A DNA stretch of 64,000 bases from Paguma larvata (lineage: Eukaryota; Chordata; Mammalia; Carnivora; Viverridae), in NCBI GenBank assembly GCA_030068075.1, contig CM057828.1, positions 115,743,699 through 115,807,698 of the forward strand, written 5' to 3'. Both the position numbers and the translations under genes were made by a program. How positions within the stretch are numbered: position 1 is the stretch's first letter; every line of letters starts with the position of its first letter. The notes beneath the pieces are model-generated. The model was not told the origin of the DNA and ran no database searches. It was given only the letters and a program-made list of their open reading frames with translations. Below, piece after piece: positions 44,746 to 56,372 of this stretch.

Positions 44746-45424
44746 ACTGTCTCTCCCTGAAGCCTGAGCACAATGACCAGAGTTCCATGCTTTGGGCCTC
44801 ACGGAGTAATTCCAATCCATCTTCTATCTGACAGTCTTTTCACAAATGAAGACTTGCCAGAAGCTGCTGGTTAGGCCGACCCTTTGCAGCCCCACTGTGG
44901 CTTGGACCCTCACGCTTCTCCATGGTGCTTCCTGCTGTCCCCAAAGGGCCTCATCGGGGCCTTGCTTGTCCTGGTTATTTTCGCACAGAGCCTAAGAGGT
45001 GTCGCCACGCTTTAAAGCATCCACCCATGACAGCTTCCTTGACTGCCGAGACCATGCATCAACAGGACAAAAGGCAGAAACCATACAGTTGTCAGCCAAA
45101 AGCCCCAGGAAGCAAAGCCAGTGTGCACTGCTTTATTATAGGGGACAATGAACCCAAGGCCTGGCTGGTGGCTGGCAGCGCTTCCCTCGACACCTGTCTG
45201 CTCAGGTGAGGGTGAGTCAGAGAGATGACATGGGAGAAATCTAGATAGCAGGTAGGCTTCTGTCTTCCTTTTCAAAGACCACCCAGTGCAGCAACTCCCC
45301 CCCCCCCATCTGTTTACGAGGCTTCCCTCTAGAAGGCAGACCTGCCACAGACTGGAGGCTCCACTGCACATGGGAGCGACTCCAGGTCACCCCGGAAACA
45401 TATGAATTATCAGAAATAAACTCA
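44746..45424. other. Unique non-coding sequence
   Basis: Nothing is recognised. Frames of 95 and 119 codons overlap on opposite strands and match nothing known. A C run lies at about 45297-45307. Confidence 0.45.
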
Positions 45425-45535
45425 GAGGCCCTGGCTGGCCCAGCTGGTAGAGCATGTGACTCTTGATCTCGGGGTCATGAGTTCAAGCCCCACGTTGGGC
45501 GTAAAGCTGACTTAAAAATAAACAAATAAATGAAT
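45425..45535 (+). mobile_element. Short CAN-SINE
   Basis: Short form: a GAGCATGTGACTCTTGATCT segment, CGGGGTCATGAGTTCAAGCC, CCACGTTGGGCGTAAAG and a short AAATAAACAAATAAATGA tail. It lacks the TC tract. The tRNA-like boxes are well kept. Confidence 0.92.
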
Positions 45536-46430
45536 TAAGCAATCCAGGAAAGGCCTTCCCTTGGAACTAGCAAATCCAGGCCAAGAGTAGACACAGCCCA
45601 TATTTGAAAAGTCATCCCCTTTGATCAGGTTAGAGTTTGACTTGGTTTGAACGAAACAAAGATTTCCAATCTACAAAACTAGGGATGGGGCTGTAAGGGG
45701 ACAAAACACTTGAATATTGGCTGAAAAGTTTTGAAAAATTCAAACCCAGATATCCATAGGATTTAGTAACTATCTCAAAAACAGTAAGGGATGCTGTCAA
45801 GTCAAGCAGAACTAGGTGGAATTTAAAGTCGTTTTGTCTTTAACATTTCTGAAATGACCTTCCTTTTTCAAAGGAGATCAAAGCTGAAATGCCGTATAAT
45901 TTCCTTTGTGTTTCTGCGATCTGTTCAATGACAGCAATGAGATGGATGATCAGCAAATAGCATCTAACTCCCTTTGTACTATTATTAGAATAACATGTAA
46001 AATGATACGAAATGAAACAGCACTGATTCCAATGACCTTGCAGCCCAATTCAATCAGTTTCACTACAGAAGAGCAAAATCAACAGCAGGCACCCAAGCTG
46101 TTCAATTTATGAATCAGATTCAACTTCTCCTCCACGCTGGAGCGCGCCTGGGTCAAAAGAGAAATGCTGGGGACTGGGACAGCATTTGCCTCTCCCGGAA
46201 AATTCATGACAACACTGTCAAGTTCACCGGAGGGCTGAATCTGGAAGAACAGGTTCAAAAAGAATATAAAAGAAGCAAAGAAGGCAGAAGGGACGGGCCG
46301 GGCTCCTGCTGTAGTCCCCCCACCGTCACATCGTAACTGCAAATACGCAGTACTTCGGAAAATTCTATCAAGAACCAAATTACGCCGATGCTAAAAGTCA
46401 ACAGAGCCAAGAGCATCAATCTCATCTGTA
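45536..46430. other. Unique non-coding sequence
   Basis: No repeat or gene is recognised. Confidence 0.45.
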
Positions 46431-46439
46431 TTTTTTTTT

Positions 46440-46515
46440 TTATGGTCAAAAACAATTTTTTAGTCAGGTATAATTGACAGATACATTTTTAAGATATTTA
46501 AAATGTGTACATCAT
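46440..46515 (-). mobile_element. L1M 3' trace (weak)
   Basis: After an oligo-T run, TCAGGTATAATTGACAGATA and TTTAAAATGTGTACATCATT resemble antisense L1M 3' UTR. It is too short to classify. Confidence 0.4.
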
Positions 46516-46580
46516 TCACTTGCATCCTAGGAAAAGGCTCAATCGGAAAGAAAGATACTAGAAATGACTATATTATTATA

Positions 46581-46825
46581 CAATTAATCCTCGTTATTCA
46601 CAGATTCCATATTTGCAAACTCACCCGGTTGCTGAAATTTATTTGTACCCCCCACGTTGATACTCTCAGCACTTCTGCTGTCATTTGCTGGCAGGAGCAG
46701 AATGAGTGCTCTCCCAGCTGATGTCCAACAAGGCCACGCTCTGCCGTCTTGTTTTAGCTCACATACGATTAAAAAATTCTTTCCGCATACTGTTTAGTGC
46801 ACGCTGCCCCTATTTTTTCTGCCTT

Positions 46826-46863
<38 letters not shown>

Positions 46864-47260
46864 TGATTTCACTATTTAAAGTGGCTCCCAAATGTGCTGA
46901 AGTTCCCAAAGTGCAAGAAGGCTGTGATGTGTACATGGACAAGATAGTTGTCTTAGATAAGTTTTGTTCAGGCATGATTTACAGCGTTGCTGGCCACAGG
47001 TTCAACGTTAATGAATCACCAATACATATTACATAAGGGGCTTTCACACAGAAATACATAGGAAACAAGGCTTTGTGTTGACTGGTTGATAAAATGTGAC
47101 CAGAGGCTCTTGGGATCCTAACCTTTTATTTCCCCCTAGGAAACCCAGTAGTCTGTAATAAATTCAGTATACATCAATTCAGTGTTTACAGCAATTTATA
47201 GAACACAACTACTGCAAATCACATGATAACATAACTACCGCAAATCACAAGAATCCACTG
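46581..47260 (+). mobile_element. Tigger-like (TcMar) DNA transposon fossil, internally deleted
   Basis: The left end (CAATTAATCCTCGTTATTCA) and the complement of the right end (CAGTGGATTCTTGTGATTTG) pair as worn terminal inverted repeats; TA precedes the left end. The body has the Tigger leader, then about 47 codons near 46880-47033 whose translation reads KIVVLDKFCSGMIYSVAGHR then FNVNES, the pogo/Tigger/CENP-B N-terminal helix-turn-helix. The catalytic DDE region is absent. It shifts directly to the 3' terminal region (GAGGCTCTTGGGATCCTAAC), so this is a 680-bp deletion derivative. A (GT)n expansion interrupts the leader. Confidence 0.8.
46828..46866 (+). repeat. (GT)n microsatellite within the Tigger fossil
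   Basis: GTGA then about 14 GT units, one GTAT interruption and GTGTG. It sits just before the start of the former transposase frame. Confidence 0.96.
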
Positions 47261-47445
47261 TGTTTTCAAATTATAGCAAAAATGTCACCAATATGTAAAA
47301 TAGTACTTGGAGGCAAAAAGCAAAGTATATTTAGAGATAGTTGGTTCCTCTTTTGTACCCTATTTCAGATTTATGAATTTGACAATTTCTGATCACTGGC
47401 TTCTGTTGGATACATATGTGGCCCTCTAAATTGTGATGTTTTATT
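47261..47445. other. Unique spacer
   Basis: Nothing is recognised here. Confidence 0.4.
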
Positions 47446-47463
47446 AGAAATCAGTCATAATTG

Positions 47464-47711
47464 GGGGTGCATGGATGGTTCGATCTGTTAACTGTCTGAC
47501 TTCAGTTCAGGTCATGATCTCACAGTTTGTGAGTTCGAGCCCCACACCAGGTTCTGTACTGACAGCTCAGAGCCTGGAGTCTGCTTCAGATTCTGTTTGT
47601 CTCTCTCTCTCTCTCTCAGACCCTCTCCCACTCACGCTCTGTCTCTCTCTGTCTCAAAAATAAATAAACATTAAAAAAATAAAAAAATAAATATTAAAAA
47701 ATAATAAAAAA
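47464..47711 (+). mobile_element. CAN-SINE, comparatively young
   Basis: Bounded by a perfect 18-bp target-site duplication, AGAAATCAGTCATAATTG, at 47446-47463 and 47712-47729. Head GGGGTGCATGGATGGTTCGA, then TTCAGGTCATGATCTCACAG, GAGTTCGAGCCCCACACCAG and a compound A-rich tail. The intact duplication suggests a fairly recent insertion. Confidence 0.97.
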
Positions 47712-47729
47712 AGAAATCAGTCATAATTG

Positions 47730-48011
47730 TTATGATGAACTCTTAAACATAATGTATACTTTATCCTAAATCTTTGAAATGAGGATCTCACAGGTGCACT
47801 GTTCAGACTCACTGGAAGTTAAGGCTTAAGACCTCAAATCTAGTCTTAACCTATTCTGTAAACTAAGACTAGTATCAACTCACTCTGCAAAACTGCTCTT
47901 TACCTAAAGCATTATGAAATGTTAGGCCATGGCTTCAACTCAGGAGTAGTGTGAATATTCTATTATCCAGTCTAGGCCACATGGCTTCTGCTAACCAAGA
48001 CCTTCTTTTTA
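47730..48011. other. Unique spacer between inverted SINEs
   Basis: Nothing is recognised here. Confidence 0.4.
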
Positions 48012-48027
48012 TGGAAATCTAAATTTC

Positions 48028-48232
48028 CTTTTTTAAATATTTTATTTATATTTGAGAGAGAGAGAGAGAGAGAGAGTGCAAGAGAAGGGCAGAGAGAGAG
48101 GGAGACAGAGGATCCCAAGTGGGCTCTGCACTAACAGCAGAGAGCCCAATGCAAGGCTTGAACCCACAAGCCGTGAGATCATGACCCGAGTTGAAGTCAG
48201 ACGCTCATCTGACTAAACCACCCAGGCATCCC
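48028..48232 (-). mobile_element. CAN-SINE, comparatively young
   Basis: Bounded by a perfect 16-bp duplication, TGGAAATCTAAATTTC, at 48012-48027 and 48233-48248. Minus-strand body: a GAGAGAGAGAGAGAGAG tract, GATCCCAAGTGGGCTCTGCA, GTGAGATCATGACCCGAGTT and GACTAAACCACCCAGGCATC. Confidence 0.97.
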
Positions 48233-48248
48233 TGGAAATCTAAATTTC

Positions 48249-48689
48249 AACAGAAGGTTATTAGAAGAAAAACAGACGAATCCTCTTGATATAGACTAAG
48301 TAAAAGTTATTTAACACAATGTTAGCGCCTTTGCATCCATTTACTTTTGTCTGATTTGGGCACTGCTTTGTTAGATCTATTTCCAAGGTTTTTAAAAGAA
48401 AGCAAGAGTTGAATTTTCTTATCACCAAGTCTTAGAAAAAGCATTCATTATTCCCCCAAATTACCGCATAATATTGGACCAACCTGAAAATAAGCCTCAT
48501 TCACCTCAGGCCTTTCCCCTGACTTCAAAGTTTCTAGTTATTTGCATAAAATCAATTCACGGATCTGTGTGCTGTTAGAACTACTCTGATAATATGTGGA
48601 TCACAAACTATTACCTTGTTATTTATGAGATTTCAGTTGTTTTATGGCTTAAGGTATGTATTTCTAAGTCATTTGTGCTGTATTAAAAA
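48249..48689. other. Unique non-coding sequence
   Basis: Nothing is recognised here. Confidence 0.45.
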
Positions 48690-49489
48690 TTTTGCTCACA
48701 CCAGTCAAAATGGCTAAAATTAACAACTGAGGCAACAGCAGATGTTGGTGAGGATGTGGAGAAAAAGGATCTCTTTTGCACGGCCGGTGGGAACGCGAAC
48801 CGGGGCAGTCGCTCTGGAAAACAGTACGGAGGTTCCTCATAAAATTAAAAATAGAACTACCCTATGAGTCAGCAATTACACTACTAAGTATTTACCCAAA
48901 GGATACAGGTGTGCTGTTTCAAAGGGGCACATGCACCCCAATGTTTATAGCAGCGCTATCGAAAATACCAAAGTATGGAAAGAGCCCAAATGTCCATCGA
49001 TAGAGGAATGGATTAAAAAAGACGTGGTGTATATATATATATATATACACACAGTGGAGTATTACTCATCAATGAAAAAGAATGAAACCTTGCCATTTGC
49101 GACAACATGACTGGAACTAGAGGGTATTATGCTAAGCGAAATCAGTCAGTCAGGGAAAGACAAATGTCATATGCCTTCACTTATATGAGGAATTCAAGAT
49201 ACAAACCAGATGAATACAAGAGGAGGGAAGCAAAAATAATCTAAAAATGGAGAGGGGGACCAAACATAAGAGACTCTTAAATACAGAGAACAAACTGAGG
49301 GTTGCTGGAGGGGTTGTGAGTGGGAGATGGGCTAAACGGGCAAGGGGCATTAAGGAAGACACTTGTTGGGATGAGCTCTGGGTGTTCTATGTAAGGGACG
49401 AATCACCGGATTCTACTCCTGAAATCATTACTGCACTATATGCTAACTGGGATGTAAATTTAAAATAATTAATTAATTAAAAAAAAAAA
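48690..49489 (+). mobile_element. Carnivore L1 3' end, 800 bp, 5'-truncated
   Basis: The copy starts in ORF2 at CACACCAGTCAAAATGGCTA and runs to AAATTTAAAATAATTAATTA and oligo-A. The frame at 48776-49003 still reads as the L1 ORF2 C-terminus ([18 protein letters not shown], then IYPKD) but is closed by stops downstream. The 3' UTR ends with the carnivore block GTTGGGATGAGCTCTGGGTG. A (TA)n run lies at about 49030-49050. It is the youngest-looking long L1 here and is incapable of movement. Confidence 0.92.
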
Positions 49490-50653
49490 CACAAAGAAGT
49501 GTTGCTGCACTGAGCGTCTGCTCTAATTAAGCTCAAGATCTTACATTTTTACGTTTGGGATTATTATCCACGTCCTCGAATTGAGGTAAGGATGGAGACA
49601 CCCCATGTCACCGTCAAAGAGGTTCTAATTAAGGACGTGGTGCGGGACAGTTGCACGCAGAGAGGAGCAAAGGGTCTTTATGTGGGGTCCTCCCGGCGCT
49701 GAGAAAGCAAGCTCAATGTGCTAAGTCATCTGCATCAAGTACTCCAAAAGGAAGAACTAAAAACAACCGTGAAAGGGAAGTCGCAGGGTACAACTGGCTT
49801 CAGAGAAGACTGTCCATGCCTCGCATGGTCTAGGAACGTCTCCAGAGAAAGGGGAATGAGAGAAAGAGAAATACTTAATTTGATGTTTTTTTTCAAGTGT
49901 TCTTTCCTGTTCACACTTTCCAAAAGTTAATAAGAGCCTGATCTCTTGATAGTAACCAGAGGGAACTTTCCAGTCTCTCGACATAATTCTTAATGTCTCG
50001 CTCCCTTGAGTTGCGCAAAGTACTGGTCTTACACACCAGCTTCTCTCTCTTATATACTTAGCGTGGCTAAAATAACTCCTAGAAAAATGGAGTTTTCTTC
50101 ATTTTTTAATATTTTTCCTTCACAAAGGCTGCTCTCCATAAATAGTCAACAGACCAATTGTCTAAGGGGCAGAAGGGCGTAGCCTTTTACACAGTAGGAG
50201 TCCCCTGACATTCCTCGGGCAGTCAGAGACTTCTTTCTCAGAGCCTGGATCCCGCGGAAAGAATCAGACTGAAAGCTATTCCCCTGTTTGCTCTTTTCAT
50301 TAAGACTTCTCAAAGAACACTTTATTCTAATGTGCAGCTAGAAGAAAAGGAGAGTTAAGAATTTTTCCTCCAGGCAAATAACTCATAAGGGGGAAAAATA
50401 CCCCTTCGATATGATTTATTCACAGGGATCACTGCGAAGTGTGTAGAAACAGATCACGGATGAAATTCCAGAATGGCTGTTAACGGCTGCCTTGAAAAAA
50501 ATAAGTGAAAACATTTCGAAGACAATTATTTAATAAATCTATCACTATTTTAACAGCTCTGTCCATTTGGTTGGAATGTGGTGAGAATTTGCGGCTGTAC
50601 ATTCAATTTGACTAGAATTGGACAGTCCGTCAACCTCAGTGTTTTATTCTCAG
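49490..50653. other. Unique non-coding sequence
   Basis: No repeat or gene is recognised. The end of this stretch is the acceptor-like TGTTTTATTCTCAG that introduces the next entry. Confidence 0.45.
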
Positions 50654-50807
50654 CAACAATGGAGCGACCTGAAGGCAGGGCTCTGCAGAATGTCGCTTTG
50701 GGAACTCACGCTCTTCTCAATGGGTCGCTCACTCAGGGAATCATAGAGTTAACGAAACCTCAGATATCGTTTCATGCTGCATGCGACTGGAACATATTTT
50801 CCAAAAG
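50654..50807 (+). other. Candidate exon (154 bp), unproven
   Basis: Flanked by an acceptor ending TTTTATTCTCAG and a strong donor (CCAAAAG then GTAAGATT). One frame is open through the whole interval and contains ATG at 50659, translating as MERPEGRALQNVALGTHALL then NGSLTQGIIELTKPQISFHA, ending CDWNIFSK. With that frame the exon begins in phase 1 and ends in phase 2. I recognise no domain. It lies in unique DNA between recognisable repeats. It could equally be a chance pseudo-exon. Confidence 0.28.
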
Positions 50808-51616
50808 GTAAGATTACCCAAATTTAAAAAAATGAAGGGAGTGAGGTCACACATCGAGTTGGAAACAGGACCGGCCTAGACTGGTGTCCCCCTGCCTCCT
50901 CGCCTGGGGCTCGGAGCACCAACCTGGACCTGCAGTGAGCATCGTGGCCGTCCCAAAGTGAGTAGTGACTTTCCCGGTGGTTCCTCCAGATCTAATTTTC
51001 CTGCCTAAACACAGGGAATCTGTTACAGGAATGGGACCCTAATCACGTGGAGAGAAGGGAGTAGAAGGCCTGAGAGAACTTCTAGCACCATAGTCTGGCT
51101 AAGGTAGAGAAATGGCAAGTTATCTCCCCACCCCCAGACCCCCATCCCCTCACCCAACACCGCCATATTTTTCACTCTTGTGACTGTCCCCACAAACCTT
51201 GGTCTCTGTGTTTCTTGTGACCAGCCTAAAACAGAGGTGAGCTTTCCATGAACCTGCCAACGAGCGCTATTTTATCTCGTATGAGGGCAGGCCATATTTT
51301 TGAATGGAACAATTTTCATGGGAGAGGCTGGGGAAGGAGGTATGCAAAGACTATATACAGTTAGAATGCAGTATGCACATGGAAAAAATTTGCTAAGAGG
51401 CCTCTGGGTGTACAATTCCATTATCCCTATTCTTTATTTCCTTAATAAAAAGCAAGTGATAACTCATGGAATGGTTATTCTACGAGCCAAAATTAGCACT
51501 TGTGATCCGGAATCTCAACCAAGATTCAGACGGCATGTTGATTATATTGAGAGATTTTTCCCAATATCTATTGCCACTAAACATCATTCCGAGAGAAGGG
51601 ATTACAAAACCCCATT
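50808..51616. other. Unique non-coding sequence
   Basis: No repeat is firmly recognised. GAGGTCACACATCGAGTTGG at about 50845 is faintly MIR-like. A 173-codon frame starting at 51300 runs into the following SINE, and its C-terminal third is SINE translation. Confidence 0.4.
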
Positions 51617-51632
51617 TAACTCAGTCCCTTAC

Positions 51633-51824
51633 CGGGGTGCCTGGGTGGCTCAGTCAGTTAAGAGTCCAACTTGGGCTCATGATCTCACGGTCCGTGAGTT
51701 CGAGCCCATGTCAGGCTCTGTGCTAACAGCACAGAGCCTGGAGCCTGCCTCGGATTCTGTGTCTCCCTCTCTCTCTGCCTCTCCCCTGCTTGCACTCTCT
51801 CTCTCTCAAAAAAATAAATAAATA
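51633..51824 (+). mobile_element. CAN-SINE
   Basis: Head GGGGTGCCTGGGTGGCTCAG, GGGCTCATGATCTCACGGTC, GTGAGTTCGAGCCCATGTCA and an AAATAAATAAATAT tail. The flanks TAACTCAGTCCCTTAC (51617-51632) and TAAGTGAGTCCCTTAT (51825-51840) read as a target-site duplication with three differences. It lacks about 10 bp of the usual TTCGGCTCAGG segment. Confidence 0.96.
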
Positions 51825-51840
51825 TAAGTGAGTCCCTTAT

Positions 51841-54380
51841 CAAAATGCATTAATAGTTTTCCCTTCAGAACGAGACATTTTATGTCAATCAAAATAGAAA
51901 ATAATCCTAGAATTAAATGGCATTTTTTGGGCAATTTTGATACCAAATTGAAAAAGAAGGTTTCAAAAGTGCTTTGACAGTGGAACCAAAATACCAATTA
52001 AAGGAAAAATTACAGGAAAATTAAGGATATGCTTTCCCCGGTGACACTGAACCTCAGTAATTTTCTCCACATGGATTTGAAAACCTGACAATTCTCATAG
52101 AAGTCTGGCAATTTCACCCATGCTTCCCTCAGAAGAATAAATAGAGAGCTATATGTTGTGGCTGGGAGTTCAAAGAAATATTGCTTGAAAATGGAAACGG
52201 GCGGTGGTGGGGGCCAGGGGCTGGCATGTGTCAGGATTACGCTACAGTATCATCGGAAGGAAGAAATCTAAGCCACACGTCTCAGTGCAATGCCTGCGTT
52301 TATCGCCTTTATTTTCCACGCTTGCTAATTGACAAAAAGATGACAACAACAAAGATGCCATTCCCCGTGCCATTTAGTGACAGCGTCTTCGATGTCAATG
52401 GAATGTGTGCACGTGTGCACATGAACTGCCTTTCTGATGCTAGAGGAACGGTCTGAGTGTTTCAGCAGCCCCCTTGTCACAGGAGAAGAGCGTCATCACA
52501 ACCCGGTAAGCGGGTAACCGCGAGCCATCTAGCACAGAATTTGTGCCAGTGTCACAGGGCTGGAAGAGACAGGGCTCAGTGACCACACTCTTCACATCAA
52601 TGACAATCGTGGGTATGGATCTAAGACAAGGGTTCGAAATGTGAGAGACTTACTCAAAACGATGATGAAAACGGATTGCTCTCTCCTGGAAATTGAGGAA
52701 TGTATTAAGGAGTTTCCATTCCCAACACCTTCCCTCTGTATGAGGGAAACAGACCAGTGACTCGGGTAGACCCGGAACCAGAACTCAGCAATCCAATATC
52801 CGCGCCCACTGCTCTCTCCCTCCCACCCCTCCCCACAGGCACTGATTTGGGCCTCAGTCTATGGCAGCTGATGAGATGGGGGGCAACTCTCGCCATCTTA
52901 TACAACGACAGAAGTGAGGTTTATTGAGTATTATATATAGCATGGGGCCCCAAAATTTGGAGGGGATGATGTGGCACTCTGTAACTCCTAAAACCACCTC
53001 TTGATAAGTATCTGCATTGTCTGAACAGATCGCAGAACTTCTTGAGGAAACCGAACATATTCTCTGGTGGCGGGTTGCACAGAGCAAAGACCAAGGACTC
53101 TTTGTCCCAAAGCGACATTCCTCGGAGAGAAAACCAACCCCTGCATTTCGCCTTCGGTGTGATAAGCCCTGAATGAGTGGGTGCTCAGAGCCAAATATTA
53201 GCTTTCATGTTTCTGCCAGAGTACAATTTGCTATATGCTTTTTGATGAATGTTTAAGCAGTTCTTTTTAAAATGGGGAAATCTTGGCAGGAGGTTAGCAA
53301 GTCGATTAATTGGCAGGGAGAAAGCGTAGTGCAGTCTTACACCTCATTTTAAAGAGTAATTTCAAACATAACAGGTTGTTGACATACTATACACAGGGAA
53401 CTGTTAGTCTGCCCAGTTTTATGAAAAACCAATATAAAAAATCTGACCTTTCTTCCCAAATGAACTAGGGAGGGATGATTCACCCCCAGAATCCTTCCCT
53501 GTCCACAGACAGCATCTTGTTTCTGCTTTTTTTTTTTTTTTAATTGTATCTCCCCCGTAACTCACTGTTAGCCTAAGTGCACTGATGATGAACTAACTGC
53601 TGGAAAAGGGAGCTTCAGGGCAGGAGAAGAGAGTTACAGGGTTAGCTCCCATTGCCAGGGACTGGGCAATCGGAACACACAACATCTCTTTAATTAAATG
53701 TAAGAGAATGGGAAATGCATCCGCTTTATGAAAATTCAGCCTACATCCAAATTTCAAGATTCCCTCTATTGCGAAATGTTAGGCAGACCATTCAGCAGTG
53801 TGAGCGGAATATTAAGTTGTTTCTAGATCAACACATGCCAAGTAGGATGCCTGGAGTAAAGGAAAACAGATCTGCTTCAATCGTGTTTCTCTCTTTAAAA
53901 GCATTACAAATCATAGTAAGCATTAACTACTTAAATAATTTGACTCTTTAAAAAAGCCTACTTAGCTATATTAGCAGCCTATCATTTTTTTAAGATCAAT
54001 TCAAATACTCCTTCTCTCTCAAGTACTTCCAGGTTCTCGTACCTGGGGAGAACTCTCCTCTGGGTTTCTCTATAATGCCTTATCCTTATTCCCTGCAGAA
54101 GAGTTACTCCATCTGTTTTATAGTGTGTGTATATATATGTCTCTGGCACTAGAAGGCAGGTCCTTCAGAATGCAAATCATCTTTACTAATCTTACGTTCC
54201 CATTAGCTTCGTGAATTCCTGGCTCTTAGTGGATGCTTAATGAGAATTTATTATTATATTTACGGAGAAGAGGAAAAGCACAAAGTTTAAATAACTCAAT
54301 CTCATTGTAATCGAAACTGACAAATTTCGACTCCAAAGTTCTCACCTCCAATTACAGCTAGTTACATGATCACAGTAGCA
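51841..54380. other. Unique non-coding sequence
   Basis: About 2.5 kb without a nameable repeat or gene. A run of about 16 T lies at 53527-53542. Overlapping minus-strand frames of 65-77 codons at 52854-53194 match nothing known. Confidence 0.45.
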
Positions 54381-54388
54381 TCCCGGCA

Positions 54389-54423
54389 GGTTTTTTTGTT
54401 TGTTTGTTTATTTGTTTGTTTGT
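54389..54423 (+). repeat. (TTTG)n short tandem repeat
   Basis: About eight TTTG/TTTA units following a T run. Confidence 0.93.
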
Positions 54424-54651
54424 CTTGATTCCATTCAGCCAGGGGCAGGGTGGAAGGGAGGAGAGTGGATGAACAACATAATGGCCAAAAGTAACGGTAG
54501 CAGAGAAAGAGAAAAGAGGAAGTATTTGGACAATCAATAAAAAATGACCAGTCCTTGGTCCTATTAACAATGTAGGGAATCACTTCTAAGTTGGTATTTA
54601 TTGTAAACAAACCCTTTATAGTTGCATGCAGTGTCAATAATGGGGTTGTCT

Positions 54652-54850
54652 AGGGGTGCCTGGGTGGCTCTATTGCTTAAATGTCTGACTTGATTTCTGC
54701 TCAAGTCATGATCTCATGGTTCATGAGTTCGAGCCCCACATCAGACTCTGCGCTGACGGTGCAGAGCCTGCTTGGAATTTCTCTCTTTCCCTCTCTCTGT
54801 GTCCCTCCCCCAACTCACTCTTTCTCTCAAAAGAAATAAACTTCTAAAAG
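54652..54850 (+). mobile_element. CAN-SINE
   Basis: Head AGGGGTGCCTGGGTGGCTCT, CTCAAGTCATGATCTCATGG, GAGTTCGAGCCCCACATCAG, TC tract and AAAGAAATAAACTT tail. Confidence 0.95.
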
Positions 54851-54892
54851 GCAAGGCAACTCAATAATAAAAATAAAACTTGAAAATTAAAA

Positions 54893-55060
54893 AAATACGT
54901 ATCAATCTTACTAAGGGACACACTCCTCCTAAGGAGCACTGAGTAATGTATAGAATAGTCGAATCCTTGTATTGTACACCTGAAACTAATATAACACAGT
55001 ATGTGAACTGTACTGGAATTAAAATAAAAAAATTAATCAAAATATTTTTCAAAAAAACTC
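54893..55060 (+). mobile_element. L1 3' end fragment
   Basis: GAGCACTGAGTAATGTATAG, GTATTGTACACCTGAAACTA and ATATAACACAGTATGTGAAC followed by AATTAAAATAAAAAAATTAA is an L1 3' terminus. About 170 bp remains. Confidence 0.83.
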
Positions 55061-55283
55061 AGTCTTTACGGATCCACAGATTTGGAACCAAATGCAATGT
55101 GGCCCCCAATGTTCGGCATAAAACAAAGCATTTTTTTGTCCTCTTCCCTTTGGATTTGTATGTTCAACTTCCGGTCCTCTGAAAGTAACTCCTGAGTCCT
55201 TTCATTTCCTCTCTGGCTTTGTTTACTCACACTTTCCTTACTCCTTATCCCACGCGCAGGCTCCCACACCTCCCTAATCTGTT

Positions 55284-55487
55284 CATTTTTTTTAATTAAT
55301 TAATTTATTTAGAGAGAGAGCAAGAGGGGAGAGGCAGACAGAGAGGGAGAGGGGAAATCCCAAAAAGGCTTCGCATAGTCAGCGTGAGGGACCCAATTCA
55401 GGGCCCAAACTCACAAACTCATGAGATCATGACCTGGGCCCAAAACAAGAGTTGGGATGTTTAACCAACTGAGCCACCCAGGTGCCC
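55284..55487 (-). mobile_element. CAN-SINE
   Basis: Bounded by CTCCCTAATCTGTT (55270-55283) and CTCCAAATCTGTT (55488-55500). T-rich start, AGAGAGAGAGCAAGAGGGGA, ATGAGATCATGACCTGGGCC and ACTGAGCCACCCAGGTGCCC. Confidence 0.95.
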
Positions 55488-55500
55488 CTCCAAATCTGTT

Positions 55501-56372
55501 ATTAACACTCACCACAGTTCTAATTACTTCATGTCTAACTCCCCCTTAAGAAGAGAGAAGCCCCATCCTGCTCACTGAGGTACGTCCATGCCTCGCACGG
55601 TACCCAACCCAAAGTACATACTCAATCTCTAGGCTCCATGATTGGAGGGAAAATGGGAAGGAAAGAAAAGAAAAACTTTCACAGGAAGATAGGTGAGACA
55701 AAAACATTAAGATGGGAACACACAGCTATGGCTGGAAGGCCGCTGTCTCATCACCCTCCACTCTTCTGACTTTGAGCGGCTTTAAGAAAGAAATCTTTGT
55801 TGGGACGGTCTTGGGATAAAGACAAGAGCTTAAGAAAGAGAGCTAAGAGGAAGACCGAATATGGGGCAGTGAATGGTGGGGGATGAAGAGTGTGTGCTAA
55901 GAGGAGGAGGAAGGTCACGGTGTTGTCAGTTATAAAATATTTTTAAAATATTTTCTAAAGGACCACACTCCCACATACGGCATTGCCGAGGTAACTGTTA
56001 TTTGACCCGAATGCAATGTAGACGGATCTGGGACCCTGTAGGACTGATTTAAGCATTACGTATGGTGAAAGACACAAAGTCTTCAAGTCCAGATAAATTA
56101 TGAAGACCATGGCAAATGTCTTTGTATTAAATTATCAAGATCAACACGAGAGTAAATCCAGATTTAAATAACTTCAGAAAAATTTTGATGATACATATCA
56201 TGTCAGATATCTGCTTCCCTGTTCTTTACAAATCCCCCCACTGTTTTCATACTACAGGTATTGTCCCAGCTTTCCCCTGAAATCAACCTTTGAAGGAAGA
56301 GAAAGGAACATGGGATCTCCCACAGTTAACAGATTTCCTGGAATATTCTATGCCACCCCCTTTATGGGTGTG
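55501..56372. other. Unique non-coding sequence
   Basis: Nothing is recognised here. Confidence 0.45.

Noticed and set aside
51300..51821. 173-codon plus-strand ORF
   Set aside because: Its C-terminal part (WVAQSVKSPTW...LEPASDSVSPSLS) is the standard translation of a CAN-SINE, and the rest is unrecognised.
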